A DNA stretch of 64,000 nt, from NCBI GenBank assembly GCA_965230275.1, contig CBDDKO010000002.1:1426001-1490000 (forward strand). The letters run 5' to 3'. Numbering within the stretch: position 1 is the first letter of the stretch; every line of letters begins with the position of its first letter. This stretch comes from JAJRRS01 sp965230275 (GTDB lineage: Bacteria > Planctomycetota > Phycisphaerae > Phycisphaerales > Phycisphaeraceae). The position numbers and the translations under genes are program-made. Below, one piece after another: positions 16,675-25,107 of this stretch. Under the pieces are notes generated by a model. It worked only from the letters and a program-made list of their open reading frames with translations, ran no database searches and was not told the DNA's origin.

Positions 16675-18147
16675 TTGAGCCGACACGTCGAACAAAACTA
16701 CAACTGTAAACCGCTGGGCGAACTGGCCAGCCAGCTCGCGTTCTCCCCCCCGGACAAGCGCGAACGGCAGGTCAAACGGATCGAGACCCTGCACGACCAG
16801 CTCGATCCCTCAGCGAATTACCCTGTCGACTTCCTGGCGTACCGGATCACCGCCTACCGGCGCGAGGGCAAGGACGCGATTGTGCTGGCGGGTGAGGCCG
16901 TCTTGCCGGACCTGCGCCTGATGATTGATGTGCTCAGCCGATCGGTGCGCATCCCGATGGAGATCGAGGGCGACCCGGTCGAAACTATCGCGCAACTCGC
17001 GGAGCGGCTCGGGGTCAGCACCAAGACGGTCAGCCGATGGCGCAAGGCCGGGCTGCGCTGGCGCTGGGCGGTGCCGATGCAGGGTGGACGGAAGGTGCTG
17101 GTGATCCCACGCACCGCCTCGGACCGCTACGTCCGCGAGCACCCCGACCAGGTGAAGCGTGCCTCGGCGTTCACACAGATAAACGACGACACCCATCGGC
17201 GTCTGATCCAACGCGCCCGGCAGATCACGCGCAGGCGGGACGTGTCGCTCAACCAGGTCGCGTCACACCTGGCGTCGAAGACCGGTAGAGGCCATGAAAC
17301 GATCCGCCAAATCCTGGCGCATCACGACCGAGACAATCCGCAGCGCAGAATCTTCACCCATCACACCGGGCCATTGCAGCACCGGCAGAAGCGCGTCATC
17401 GCAAGGGCCTACCGCATGGGCGTGCCGGTGGACACGATCGCCGAGCGTTTCAATCGGACGCGCTCGACGATCTACCGCGCGTTGCATCAGCACGGCGCGG
17501 GCCGGGCCGGGCGCGTGTCGCTTGCGTATGTCGAATCGCCGACGTTCAGCCGTGATGATGCCGAGGAAGTGATCCTGGGCCGATCGCTGGATACCCTGAC
17601 AGACCATCAATCGCGTACAGCCATCCCGACCGACGACCTGCCCGAGCCTGTCCGTCCGCTGTTCAGCCAGCCTGAGGTCCCGCCGGAGAACGTGCGGGCG
17701 CTATTCGTGCGCTACAACTTCGTGAAGTTCAAGGCGGCGAAGACGCGCGACACATTCGACAAATACAGCCCGGGTGCCAGGCAGGTCGCCGCGTTCGAGG
17801 ATTGGGTGAGCCAGGCTCGTGAGCTACGTGACCTGCTGGTCCGCCTGCACCTGCCGGTTGTGCTGTCGGTCGCCAGGCGTCACGTCATCAACGAGCCGAC
17901 AGCCGCCCCGGACCGCTTGATGGAGCTGCTCGAAGTCGGGCTGGTTGTCTTGATTCAGTCGGCCGAGACATTCAATCCCTCACGGCAGGATCGCTTCGAC
18001 TCGATCCTGACCAACCGCCTGCTGGCGCGCTACGCCACGCTGCCCATCCCCAAAGGCCGAGCGGCTCGGCGCGGGCATGAGGATGAAGCGCTGTCAAGGT
18101 TGATCGCGATCGGCGAGGAGGCGGGGGTTAAGATTTCGGATTTGTGA
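16675..18147 (+). CDS. Multi-HTH protein with sigma-70 region-2-like C-terminus
   Basis: Translation probably starts at TTG 16675, with AAGGGG 7 nt upstream. The 490-residue protein has three helix-turn-helix units: residues about 104-130 (ETIAQLAERLGVSTKTVSRW), 192-217 (LNQVASHLASKTGRGHETIR) and 250-272 (VPVDTIAERFNRTRSTIYRAL). From residue about 383 comes a stretch resembling sigma-70 region 2: LRDLLVRLHLPVVLSVARRHV, LMELLEVGLVVLIQSAETFNP, then RFDSILTNRLLARYA. Regions 3 and 4 are missing at the C-terminus, and the HTHs stand in front instead. It may be a sigma-like or anti-sigma-like transcription factor; I do not know the family. The last codons run into an AT-rich repeat. Confidence 0.75.
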   Translation: MSRHVEQNYNCKPLGELASQLAFSPPDKRERQVKRIETLHDQLDPSANYPVDFLAYRITAYRREGKDAIVLAGEAVLPDLRLMIDVLSRSVRIPMEIEGDPVETIAQLAERLGVSTKTVSRWRKAGLRWRWAVPMQGGRKVLVIPRTASDRYVREHPDQVKRASAFTQINDDTHRRLIQRARQITRRRDVSLNQVASHLASKTGRGHETIRQILAHHDRDNPQRRIFTHHTGPLQHRQKRVIARAYRMGVPVDTIAERFNRTRSTIYRALHQHGAGRAGRVSLAYVESPTFSRDDAEEVILGRSLDTLTDHQSRTAIPTDDLPEPVRPLFSQPEVPPENVRALFVRYNFVKFKAAKTRDTFDKYSPGARQVAAFEDWVSQARELRDLLVRLHLPVVLSVARRHVINEPTAAPDRLMELLEVGLVVLIQSAETFNPSRQDRFDSILTNRLLARYATLPIPKGRAARRGHEDEALSRLIAIGEEAGVKISDL

Positions 18148-18249
18148 TTTATGATTTTTGATGTTTGAGCTGTCAGCTTTAGACGCCCACACTCCGCTAC
18201 AGCACATAGTGTAAGAGCAAATCATAAATCTAAAATCACAAATCATACT
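18131..18249. repeat. AT-rich inverted repeat (GATTTGTGATTT-type), copy 2
   Basis: The left arm (18131-18163) holds GATTTGTGATTTATGATTT; the right arm (about 18218-18249) holds AAATCATAAATC and AAATCACAAATC. It separates the converging 16675 gene and queD and could terminate both. The arms match those at 5261-5377, but the core between the arms does not. Confidence 0.65.
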
Positions 18250-18612
18250 TCACTCCCCCCGGTACTCGGCGCAGCTCGTACACGTTTCTCTGACGCGCAC
18301 GCCGGCGAGCAGCGGCAGGCTTGGCTTGAGTCGGTCGTAGATCCAGACGGCCAGCACTTCCGCGGTCGGGTTCTCCAGGCCCTCGATGTCGTTCAGGCAG
18401 TAGTGATCGAGCTGCTTGCGGATCGGTTCGGTCGCTTCCTTGACCTCGCCGAAGTCCTGGAGGTAGCCCTTGTCGGGATCGAGTTCGCCTTCGATGAGGA
18501 CGTCCACCTTAAAGGAGTGGCCGTGCAGCCGTCGGCATTTGTGGCCTTCCGGGAAGTTCGGCAGCCAGTGCGCGGCCTCGAAGTCGATCGTCTTGGTCAG
18601 TTGGATGTGCAT
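18250..18612 (-). CDS. queD: 6-carboxy-5,6,7,8-tetrahydropterin synthase
   Basis: QueD makes CPH4 from dihydroneopterin triphosphate for queuosine synthesis. The 120-residue protein has the zinc ligands His15 (FEAAHWLPNF), His30 and His32 in CRRLHGH, with catalytic Cys26. The end VRVRETCTSCAEYRGE carries the conserved glutamate that anchors the pterin. It lies upstream-adjacent to queE on the same strand, separated by 89 bp, which supports a queuosine role over a PTP-synthase role. Confidence 0.94.
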   Translation of the reverse strand: MHIQLTKTIDFEAAHWLPNFPEGHKCRRLHGHSFKVDVLIEGELDPDKGYLQDFGEVKEATEPIRKQLDHYCLNDIEGLENPTAEVLAVWIYDRLKPSLPLLAGVRVRETCTSCAEYRGE

Positions 18613-18701
18613 ATGTCGAGGGTATGGGGTTCAGGGATCGGGGATCGGGGTTCTGGAGGATCGAATTTCCTGTTTTCTACATTTCCTGTGTTTCCAGCTT
18701 T

Positions 18702-19388
18702 TCAAACGCCCCTGGCGTTTGGGTCCCAGATCAGTTTATGCAGTTGGGTCTGCAGACGCACGGGCAGGCCGTCTTCAAGGACCCACTTCGCGAGGTCGGC
18801 GATGGGCAGGCCCGTACACCCGGGTAGCTCGTTGCCCGCCGGCATCTCGTGGACACAGCTCATCAAGACCGCGCCCACGCGCTGTGCCAGCTTATGCCTG
18901 GCGATCACGTCACGGGCCCATTCATAGTCAGCGCGTGATGTCAGGACGAACTTGACCTCGTCGCGCTGGTTCAGGTGTTCGATGTTCTCCCACAGGTTGC
19001 GCTCGGCTTCGCCGCTGCCGGGGGTCTTCAGGTCCATGATGCGGATCACGCGCGGGTCGCAGACGCTGATGTCGCACGCCCCGCTGGTCTCGATCAGCAC
19101 GGTCTTGCCTTCGTCACACAAGCGCGTCATCAGTTCGAGCACGCCCTTCTGCAATAGCGGCTCCCCGCCGGTGACTTCGTATAGCTCGCAATCACCGCCC
19201 AGACGCTTCGCCTCGGCAAGGACATCGTCGATCGATCGGCGATCCCCTTCATGAAACGCGTACTCGGTATCGCAATACCCGCAGCGCAGGTGGCAGCCCG
19301 TCAGCCGGATAAACACGCACGGCAGCCCCGCGCGGGTGCTCTCGCCCTGCACCGAATAGAAAATCTCGTTGATCTTCAGCGTCGTCAT
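18702..19388 (-). CDS. queE: 7-carboxy-7-deazaguanine synthase
   Basis: QueE is the radical-SAM enzyme that contracts CPH4 to CDG in the queuosine/7-deazaguanine pathway. The 228-residue protein begins LKINEIFYSVQGESTRAG and carries CHLRCGYC (Cys32, 36, 39), which binds the 4Fe-4S cluster. ELYEVTGGEPLLQ and LIETSGA are the SAM and substrate contacts. It precedes queD in the same direction, so the pair forms a small queuosine operon. queC and queF are not in the window. Confidence 0.95.
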   Translation of the reverse strand: MTTLKINEIFYSVQGESTRAGLPCVFIRLTGCHLRCGYCDTEYAFHEGDRRSIDDVLAEAKRLGGDCELYEVTGGEPLLQKGVLELMTRLCDEGKTVLIETSGACDISVCDPRVIRIMDLKTPGSGEAERNLWENIEHLNQRDEVKFVLTSRADYEWARDVIARHKLAQRVGAVLMSCVHEMPAGNELPGCTGLPIADLAKWVLEDGLPVRLQTQLHKLIWDPNARGV

Positions 19389-19415
19389 GGATTCTTACTC
19401 AAACCATACATGCGG

Positions 19416-19503
19416 AACAGGGATGAACACGGATGAACACGGACAAGAAGAATCGGGTCCAGGACCATGCCTTGATCCGTGTGCATCCGTGTTTATCCCT
19501 GTT
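19416..19503. repeat. Inverted repeat between folK and queE
   Basis: AACAGGGATGAACACGGATG at the left pairs with CATCCGTGTTTATCCCTGTT (19484-19503) at the right. Short internal GATGAACACG repeats are also present. The right arm stops exactly before the folK stop codon, so it may serve as the end of the folK transcript. It belongs to a class of short interspersed repeats. Confidence 0.7.
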
Positions 19504-20031
19504 TCAATATATTGTTTTGGGATTCTGCCGGGGCATCACGGTCTCCAGCTCCGCGAGCAACTGCTGCGCGGTCTTCTTCAGCACGGGGTGCACCACGTCC
19601 GGCGACAGGTCGCTCAACGGCTTGAGCACGAACCACCGCTGATGCATCCGCGGGTGCGGCACGACCAGCCCATCCTCAGCGATCACGTCATCACCGAACA
19701 GCACGATGTCCAGGTCCAGCGTCCGGGGCATGTTCCGGGCGGTCTCGCTCGCCCTGTCCCGGCCGCGCCCGGCCTCGATCCGGTGACACGCCGCCAATAA
19801 GTCTTTTGCTGACAACGTCGTCTTGACAAGCGCGACGGTATTGAGGAAGTTATCCTGCTCCCCACGAAGTCCCGAGAGATCGGGTGAGCCCACCGGCTCT
19901 GTCTCGTACACAGGGGCGGATTCGACCGACAAAACGCCCGGCAGGGCCTCAAGGGCCGAAATGGCCGCCGCCAGGTGCCCGGCCCGGTCGCCCAGGTTCG
20001 AGCCCAACGCGATGTATGTTTGCGTCGCCAT
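19504..20031 (-). CDS. folK: 2-amino-4-hydroxy-6-hydroxymethyldihydropteridine pyrophosphokinase
   Basis: FolK transfers pyrophosphate from ATP to hydroxymethyl-dihydropterin in folate synthesis. The 175-residue protein starts TYIALGSNLGDRAGHL (HPPK signature), has SPVYETEP-type residues in VESAPVYETEPVG, and contains the family block PRTLDLDIVLFGDDVI followed by VPHPRMHQRWFVLKPLSDL. All three ATP/Mg contacts are present. It is a single-domain enzyme, with no FolB or FolP fusion. Confidence 0.95.
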   Translation of the reverse strand: MATQTYIALGSNLGDRAGHLAAAISALEALPGVLSVESAPVYETEPVGSPDLSGLRGEQDNFLNTVALVKTTLSAKDLLAACHRIEAGRGRDRASETARNMPRTLDLDIVLFGDDVIAEDGLVVPHPRMHQRWFVLKPLSDLSPDVVHPVLKKTAQQLLAELETVMPRQNPKTIY

Positions 20032-20121
20032 CGGGGGATTGTTGCCGCTGACCGGCTCTTAGGCAAACAACCGGCCTATGATCCCCCCGAGCCCTGATCC
20101 CTGAACCCTGCACCCTCAATA

Positions 20122-20865
20122 ATGACCACCACTGCTAACCAACCCAACCTCGACGCCATCAACCCCGAGATGGAAGGCGCCCCGGCCCAGGACATCATCC
20201 AATGGGCCCACAAAACCTTCGGCGACGGGCTGGTGCTGTCCACCAGCTTCGGCATGCAGGCCGCGGTCATGCTCCACCTGACGACCCAGGTCGTCCCCGA
20301 TATCCCCGTCATCTTCATCGACACCGGCTTCCACTTCCTGGATACCTACAAGTTCGCCGATCAACTGACCGAACGGCTGAAGCTGAACCTCAAGGTTTAT
20401 CAGGCCAAGCACAGCGCCGCCTGGACGATCGCCAAGCACGGCAAGCTCTGGGAGCAAGGCGTCGAAGGCCTGAACAAGCTCGATCAGATCCACAAGGTCG
20501 AACCCATGGCCCGTGCGCTCGACGAACTGGGCGCGACCGCCACGCTCGCCGGCTTGCGGCGCGGCCAGACCGAACACCGCAAGAACCTGCCTACCGTCGT
20601 CCTGCAGCGCGGCCGACACAAGGTCCACCCGATCCTCACCTGGTCCGACAAGGACGTACACGACTATCTGAAAAAGCACGACCTGCCCTACCATCCGCTG
20701 CGCGAGCAGGGCTACACCTCGATCGGCGACTGGCACAGCACACTGCCCATCACCGCCGGCATGGACGAACGCGACGGCCGATTCGGCGGGCTCAAACAAG
20801 AGTGCGGCCTGCACCTGCCCGAAACCAAGGAAGAAGACGACAGCCGTTTCTCGAGTGGGTTGTAA
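20122..20865 (+). CDS. cysH: Phosphoadenylyl-sulfate (PAPS) or adenylyl-sulfate reductase
   Basis: CysH reduces activated sulfate to sulfite using thioredoxin. The 247-residue protein has the PAPS-reductase core: LVLSTSFGMQAAVMLHLT (P-loop-like SFG), IFIDTGFHFLDTYKF, AGLRRGQTEHRKNLP and the C-terminal ECGLH motif that holds the catalytic cysteine. The CC...CxxC cluster motif of the Fe-S type APS reductases is absent, which favours the PAPS type. It is on its own; no sat, cysC or cysN is nearby. Confidence 0.92.
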   Translation: MTTTANQPNLDAINPEMEGAPAQDIIQWAHKTFGDGLVLSTSFGMQAAVMLHLTTQVVPDIPVIFIDTGFHFLDTYKFADQLTERLKLNLKVYQAKHSAAWTIAKHGKLWEQGVEGLNKLDQIHKVEPMARALDELGATATLAGLRRGQTEHRKNLPTVVLQRGRHKVHPILTWSDKDVHDYLKKHDLPYHPLREQGYTSIGDWHSTLPITAGMDERDGRFGGLKQECGLHLPETKEEDDSRFSSGL

Positions 20866-20894
20866 GATTACTTCACCACCACATTTGCCAATCC

Positions 20895-20941
20895 GAGCCG
20901 CCGTGCCCCCACGGCGGACCGCGTCGAGGGCGACGCGGCTC
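20895..20941. repeat. Double-hairpin palindromic repeat, copy 3
   Basis: GAGCCGCCGTGCCCCCACGG, then GCGTCGAGGGCGACGC and GGCTC: the same outer stem and two hairpins as copies 1 and 2, with different loop bases. Compensating loop changes with conserved stems suggest that the structure matters. It lies downstream of cysH. About 15 bp later (20957-21000) is a run of CACAGAG-type direct repeats. Confidence 0.65.
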
Positions 20942-21028
20942 TGATAAGGCAATAACACCACAGAGAGCACAGAGCACACGGAGGCACAGAGACACAGAGA
21001 TGTCATTGCGCCCCGTTTAGCCCGGGTG

Positions 21029-21547
21029 TTATTCTTTCACATCATCGACGATAACGTAACGCCAATAGATAAACTGGCCGCACTCAGGACACGTCTTGGC
21101 GCCAACGGACCCGCGTAAGTTGTATCTACAATTACAGCACTTTCCATTGGCGTACAGCCGTTTCCGGAAGTCCCAGATGGCGGCTCCTAGCATCAATAAC
21201 ACGAGAGTTGGCACTATCAGCACGATAGCGATTCCGACGAAGACGTTTCGCCAAGGATGAACGTCACCCCAGCCTTGGTATTCGACTCCATCAACTTCAT
21301 ATGTCCAGCTTGCGGGCCAAGGCCAGCCGACACCTTTTTGTCCTCCGATATAGGTAACCGAAGAAATGTCAGTTCGATCGCGGAAAGGAGGCGATCCCTT
21401 ATTGAGATGTATGCCCTCGTATTTTGTGTAGTTCAAGTTCAACCACAGAGTGCTGGCCAGCGTTCCGAGAAACACGACAATAACGGTAACTAGTAATCGC
21501 CGTCGATCACGATCAAGCAGGTAGTTGTGCCGAATGCTCAACTTCAT
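21029..21547 (-). CDS. Membrane protein with C-terminal zinc ribbon
   Basis: The 172-residue protein has an N-terminal transmembrane helix (LLVTVIVVFLGTLASTLWL), a polar loop of about 70 residues, a second helix (VFVGIAIVLIVPTLVLLMLG) and a cytoplasmic zinc ribbon CCNCRYNLRG...CPECGQ, a layout frequent in Planctomycetota. Function is unknown. It is lower in GC and lies in a same-strand row behind the OstA-like gene and another small membrane gene. Confidence 0.7.
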   Translation of the reverse strand: MKLSIRHNYLLDRDRRRLLVTVIVVFLGTLASTLWLNLNYTKYEGIHLNKGSPPFRDRTDISSVTYIGGQKGVGWPWPASWTYEVDGVEYQGWGDVHPWRNVFVGIAIVLIVPTLVLLMLGAAIWDFRKRLYANGKCCNCRYNLRGSVGAKTCPECGQFIYWRYVIVDDVKE

Positions 21548-21602
21548 TACTACTACCGTTCACGTTCAGGTCGCCTCAGCGGGATCGTCCCGGGCAATTG
21601 AC

Positions 21603-21884
21603 TTATTGCGCCAACATCCTGCGACTACGTAGCCGGATTAAGCCCCAGATTAAGAGTGTAATCCCGATCCATGTCATGACGTCAATCACCAATGGAAACA
21701 CAACCGAGTTGTATCCGGGACCTGCCCCAACGTACTTCCCATCCTGAAACCCTAGTGCTGGGAGCGGCCAACCGTAGTAGTAAGTGGCGGGATGTGAGCG
21801 TGCCACGGCACTGGGAAGCAGGAGATTCACGGCTGCCAGGAAAACCAACCACGCCAACATGAACCATGAAAAGAAGTGACGCAT
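21603..21884 (-). CDS. Small two-helix membrane protein (93 aa)
   Basis: The start at 21884 (MRHFFSWFMLAWLVFLAAVN) gives an N-terminal signal-anchor helix, an aromatic-rich loop (YYYGWPLPALGFQDGKYVG) and a second transmembrane helix (PLVIDVMTWIGITLLIWGLI), ending in basic residues. The longer frame from 22019 would overlap the OstA-like gene and adds no fold. Function unknown; it may be paralogous in layout to the neighbour at 21029. Confidence 0.55.
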   Translation of the reverse strand: MRHFFSWFMLAWLVFLAAVNLLLPSAVARSHPATYYYGWPLPALGFQDGKYVGAGPGYNSVVFPLVIDVMTWIGITLLIWGLIRLRSRRMLAQ

Positions 21885-21934
21885 CAAGACGCTCCATCTC
21901 TCGCGACTCCTTGAGTCGCGGCTATTAAAAGTGA

Positions 21935-24900
21935 TCACTCTTCCCGTTCGCTGCGCCTCAGCGGTATCGTCCCGGTGCGTAGGCGGAACGCTTCGAAGCG
22001 GCCGGTGTCGCGGTGCCATTTGAAGGCGCTGCTCCTGGTCGGGGTGGGTTGACCCTTGGCTTGATAGATCACGACGTTCGGGTCGTCGGACCAGAGGATG
22101 ATCTCGCGTTTGGCTTCCTCGTAGAGCATGTGGTCGCTGGTGACTTGCAGGTCGCCGGTAAGGATACGCACGCCGCCGTCGGCCCAGACACGGCTAAGCT
22201 CCGGCGCGGGGGCGTCATCACTTAACCAAGCGCCCCCCCCGGTAGACTTACGACCGTCCTTTTTATTACTTCCGGGGGGCTGCATCTCGGCGGCGAGGTC
22301 GTGGCAATCGAGTTGCACACGGTCGCCGCCATCCTCTGGGGCGTGGACCATCGCGACCGCCCCCTTCATCAGCATTTCGCCCTGGGTCAGGTCGAGGATC
22401 AGGCGGTCGGACCACTCGAACGCGGTCCGGCCCTTGCCGGTGAAGTCAATACTGCTGGCGGGCCCGTCGGCATTCGTCGTGTCTTGATTACTTCCGGGGG
22501 CGCTTCCGGGGGCTCGGGAATCGGTGATGAGCATCCGGCCCTTGCCGGTGATCTGGACCATCTGTGCCGCTTCATCCGAAGCGCCGTCCGAGGTGGTGGG
22601 ATCGGTAAACGTCATGCGTGGACCGACCAGGTATAGCTCGGTCTGTAGCTCCTCAGGATCGAGCTTCGGCGTTGCGTAGCTGCGGGCGCGGAAGCGGACG
22701 TTGCCGTCCATCACAGCCTCGGCAAGCTCACGCCGGACGGGCTCGGTCTGCCCGGCCTCATCGGCGGCGGCCTTGTTCAGCTTGTCCTCGGGGAACACGC
22801 TCTTGACGAAGGTGAGCAGCAGGTCATCACCCATCAGTTCGTTGGTGTCGGTGGCGTCGATGGCCTTGGTCTTGACGTCGCCCTGGAACCTCGCTGTGCC
22901 GGCAACGTCGTCGTAGTGCATGCGGTCGGTCCAGGTGACGTGGACGGTGTCGTTGGGCTTGTCGAGGTCGTGCGTGTAATCGAAGCCGCCCGGGCCGGGG
23001 ACGGTAACGGTGTCGGCGTTGTCGTCCATGACCATGTGCATGCCGGTCAGTAAAGCATCAGGCCGACGGACACGGGCCGGCGTGTTCTCGGAGCCGAACA
23101 GCTCGATCGTGTTGCTCGCCGGGTCGGCGGTGAGACGGTCGGCGATGATGCGGACATCCTCATCCCGGACATACGCCTCGACGTCGAACACCTCAAGCGA
23201 CTGCACAGCCATGCGGTCGTCCTGCTCGGCGCGTTGCTCGGCGTCTTCATGAAGCGATATCGTCATCCGGCCGGCGGACATCGCCAACTGGTCGTAGTCC
23301 ACCTCGACAAAGCCGATAAAGTCGGCGGTCTTCACGCCCTTGACGCGCCCGCCCTGATCCAGCGCGGAGCTGTCGTCGGTGGGCTGGTGTTCTTCGTCGC
23401 GATAGAAGGTGAGGTCGAGGCGTTCGTGGAAGGAGACGGAGAGCGGTCGGGCATCGGGATTCGGGTATCGGGTTTCGGACGCAGGGTCGGCCTGCTCGTC
23501 TTCCTTGATAATCGCGGTGAGTTTGCCGGGGCCCATGACGTGGCCGACGGCGCGTGATTGATCGATGTGTAGTTCGGTCCCGGTGAGCGTCCCGAGGTCC
23601 GAGGCTTTCAGCGAAACGGGCGAGAGGTTCGTGCCCTTGGCAAGCAGGCCGGCGGACTGCTTGAAGAACGAGACCTCGGGTGCGCGGATCGACTGGTCCT
23701 GATCGGTGCGGACGGTGGCGGGCGAACCCAGCACGGTGACCATGACATCGTCGGGCCCGCCAAAGTGTTCGGGGATGACGTCCTCGGGTGCCGGGGTGAC
23801 GGTGAGCCTGCCGTGCCAGGTGATGATGACGTCTTCATCGGTGAAGGTCGCCAGGGAGCGCGGGTCGTCATGCTCAGGCAGTTGGCCGATACTTGCGGCG
23901 AGTGCGAATGCCAGCGCGTCGCTGAGCCGGTCGGACGATGCCAGCGCGAGCGATGTCCGGGGATCGGTTCGCGGCAAGCGGGTGTTGCGGGCTGCGGTGG
24001 CGCTGCCGTCGGCGTCGATAACGTCAGCCGAGCCCGCGGAGAAGATGGCGGAGAGCGTGTCGCCGGCGATCACGTATTGGTCCTGCCCGACGCGCACGTC
24101 CTCAAGGTGCTCGAAGGTGGCGAGGTAGTGTTGCGTTTGGCGTGGGGTGTCGGTGTCGGGGGTTGGGGATTGGGGGTTGGGGGTTGGGGGAGCAGGTGAT
24201 GTGTCGGCCTCAGACTTTGAGTCTGCAGATCGTGATGCTTGTGCGACGCTTGAAGGCGCACTTTCAGAAGCACTTCCGGAGGCGCTTCGGGGGGCGGGGG
24301 CACTTCCGGGGGCGGGGGCTGAGGGCGTGGGGATGTAGCGCAGGGATGTGCCTTCTTCGATGACCAGGCGTTCGATACGCTCCTTGAGTTGGTTGTAGTT
24401 CATGCTCAGGCCACGGCCGAGGAACTGGACCTGCGGGCCGGTGAGGAAGACGCCGCCCGTGCTGTCGATCTGTTGAAGCTCGAGGTCGAAGTCAACCGGG
24501 TCGTCGAAGAACATGCGCATGACGACGTGCTGGTCCGTGTCGGTATCGATCGGCGAGCCGTCGGGCGATTCGTAGAGCGTGACGATGACGTGGCCGCGCA
24601 TCTGGCCTTCCTGCGGGTGCTGTTCGGGGGCAACGATGGTGCCTTCGTCGGCCTCGATGATCAGCTCAGTGTCCGGCGAGAGGTCGATCTGGATCGTCGT
24701 GTCGATCGCGTCGATCTCGCCCTCAGCCCGAGGGACGATCCGGTTGGCGTAGAAGAGGATGCCCTGCTCTTTGACCTCATAGACGATGCCTTCGGCCTCA
24801 CCGAGTGGCGGGCGGTCTTCAGCACCGTCACCGGGGACGTAGATATCCGTGTTGAGCGGCCCGGTGGGTTTGTTGTCGTCGGCTTGTCGGCCCGTCCCGC

Positions 24901-24976
24901 CGATCAGGACGGTCAGCAGCAGGACCAGGCCGGCCACACCGAACGCGAGGGCGAGCATAAGTGTCTTGTTTGGCAT
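21935..24976 (-). CDS. Giant OstA/LptA-LptC-like envelope protein
   Basis: The 1013-residue protein has one N-terminal membrane anchor (ALAFGVAGLVLLLTVLIGG) and a long periplasmic part of repeated beta strands. Segments such as GFVEVDYDQLAMSAGRMTI, TARFQGDVKTKAID and GGVRILTGDLQVTSDHMLYE with KREIILWSDDPNV are typical OstA/LptA/LptC-type beta-jellyroll strands, which carry LPS across the periplasm. By size it would hold several such modules in one chain. Low-complexity Pro/Ser/Ala linkers (about residues 215-275, and near 820) are encoded by TTCCGGGGG-type repeats. It probably takes part in outer-membrane glycolipid transport; no lptB/F/G gene is adjacent. Confidence 0.75.
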   Translation of the reverse strand: MPNKTLMLALAFGVAGLVLLLTVLIGGTGRQADDNKPTGPLNTDIYVPGDGAEDRPPLGEAEGIVYEVKEQGILFYANRIVPRAEGEIDAIDTTIQIDLSPDTELIIEADEGTIVAPEQHPQEGQMRGHVIVTLYESPDGSPIDTDTDQHVVMRMFFDDPVDFDLELQQIDSTGGVFLTGPQVQFLGRGLSMNYNQLKERIERLVIEEGTSLRYIPTPSAPAPGSAPAPRSASGSASESAPSSVAQASRSADSKSEADTSPAPPTPNPQSPTPDTDTPRQTQHYLATFEHLEDVRVGQDQYVIAGDTLSAIFSAGSADVIDADGSATAARNTRLPRTDPRTSLALASSDRLSDALAFALAASIGQLPEHDDPRSLATFTDEDVIITWHGRLTVTPAPEDVIPEHFGGPDDVMVTVLGSPATVRTDQDQSIRAPEVSFFKQSAGLLAKGTNLSPVSLKASDLGTLTGTELHIDQSRAVGHVMGPGKLTAIIKEDEQADPASETRYPNPDARPLSVSFHERLDLTFYRDEEHQPTDDSSALDQGGRVKGVKTADFIGFVEVDYDQLAMSAGRMTISLHEDAEQRAEQDDRMAVQSLEVFDVEAYVRDEDVRIIADRLTADPASNTIELFGSENTPARVRRPDALLTGMHMVMDDNADTVTVPGPGGFDYTHDLDKPNDTVHVTWTDRMHYDDVAGTARFQGDVKTKAIDATDTNELMGDDLLLTFVKSVFPEDKLNKAAADEAGQTEPVRRELAEAVMDGNVRFRARSYATPKLDPEELQTELYLVGPRMTFTDPTTSDGASDEAAQMVQITGKGRMLITDSRAPGSAPGSNQDTTNADGPASSIDFTGKGRTAFEWSDRLILDLTQGEMLMKGAVAMVHAPEDGGDRVQLDCHDLAAEMQPPGSNKKDGRKSTGGGAWLSDDAPAPELSRVWADGGVRILTGDLQVTSDHMLYEEAKREIILWSDDPNVVIYQAKGQPTPTRSSAFKWHRDTGRFEAFRLRTGTIPLRRSEREE

Positions 24977-25107
24977 ATTGATAGTGTCAAGGTGTTGGGA
25001 GGATCACGCAAATCATACGTTCCCGTTCGCTGGATGGGTCGTGGGCGTGTAAAATCCCGCTTCACCCCCCACCCCCACAGCCAGACCCCCAAGGAGCGGC
25101 AGCGAGC

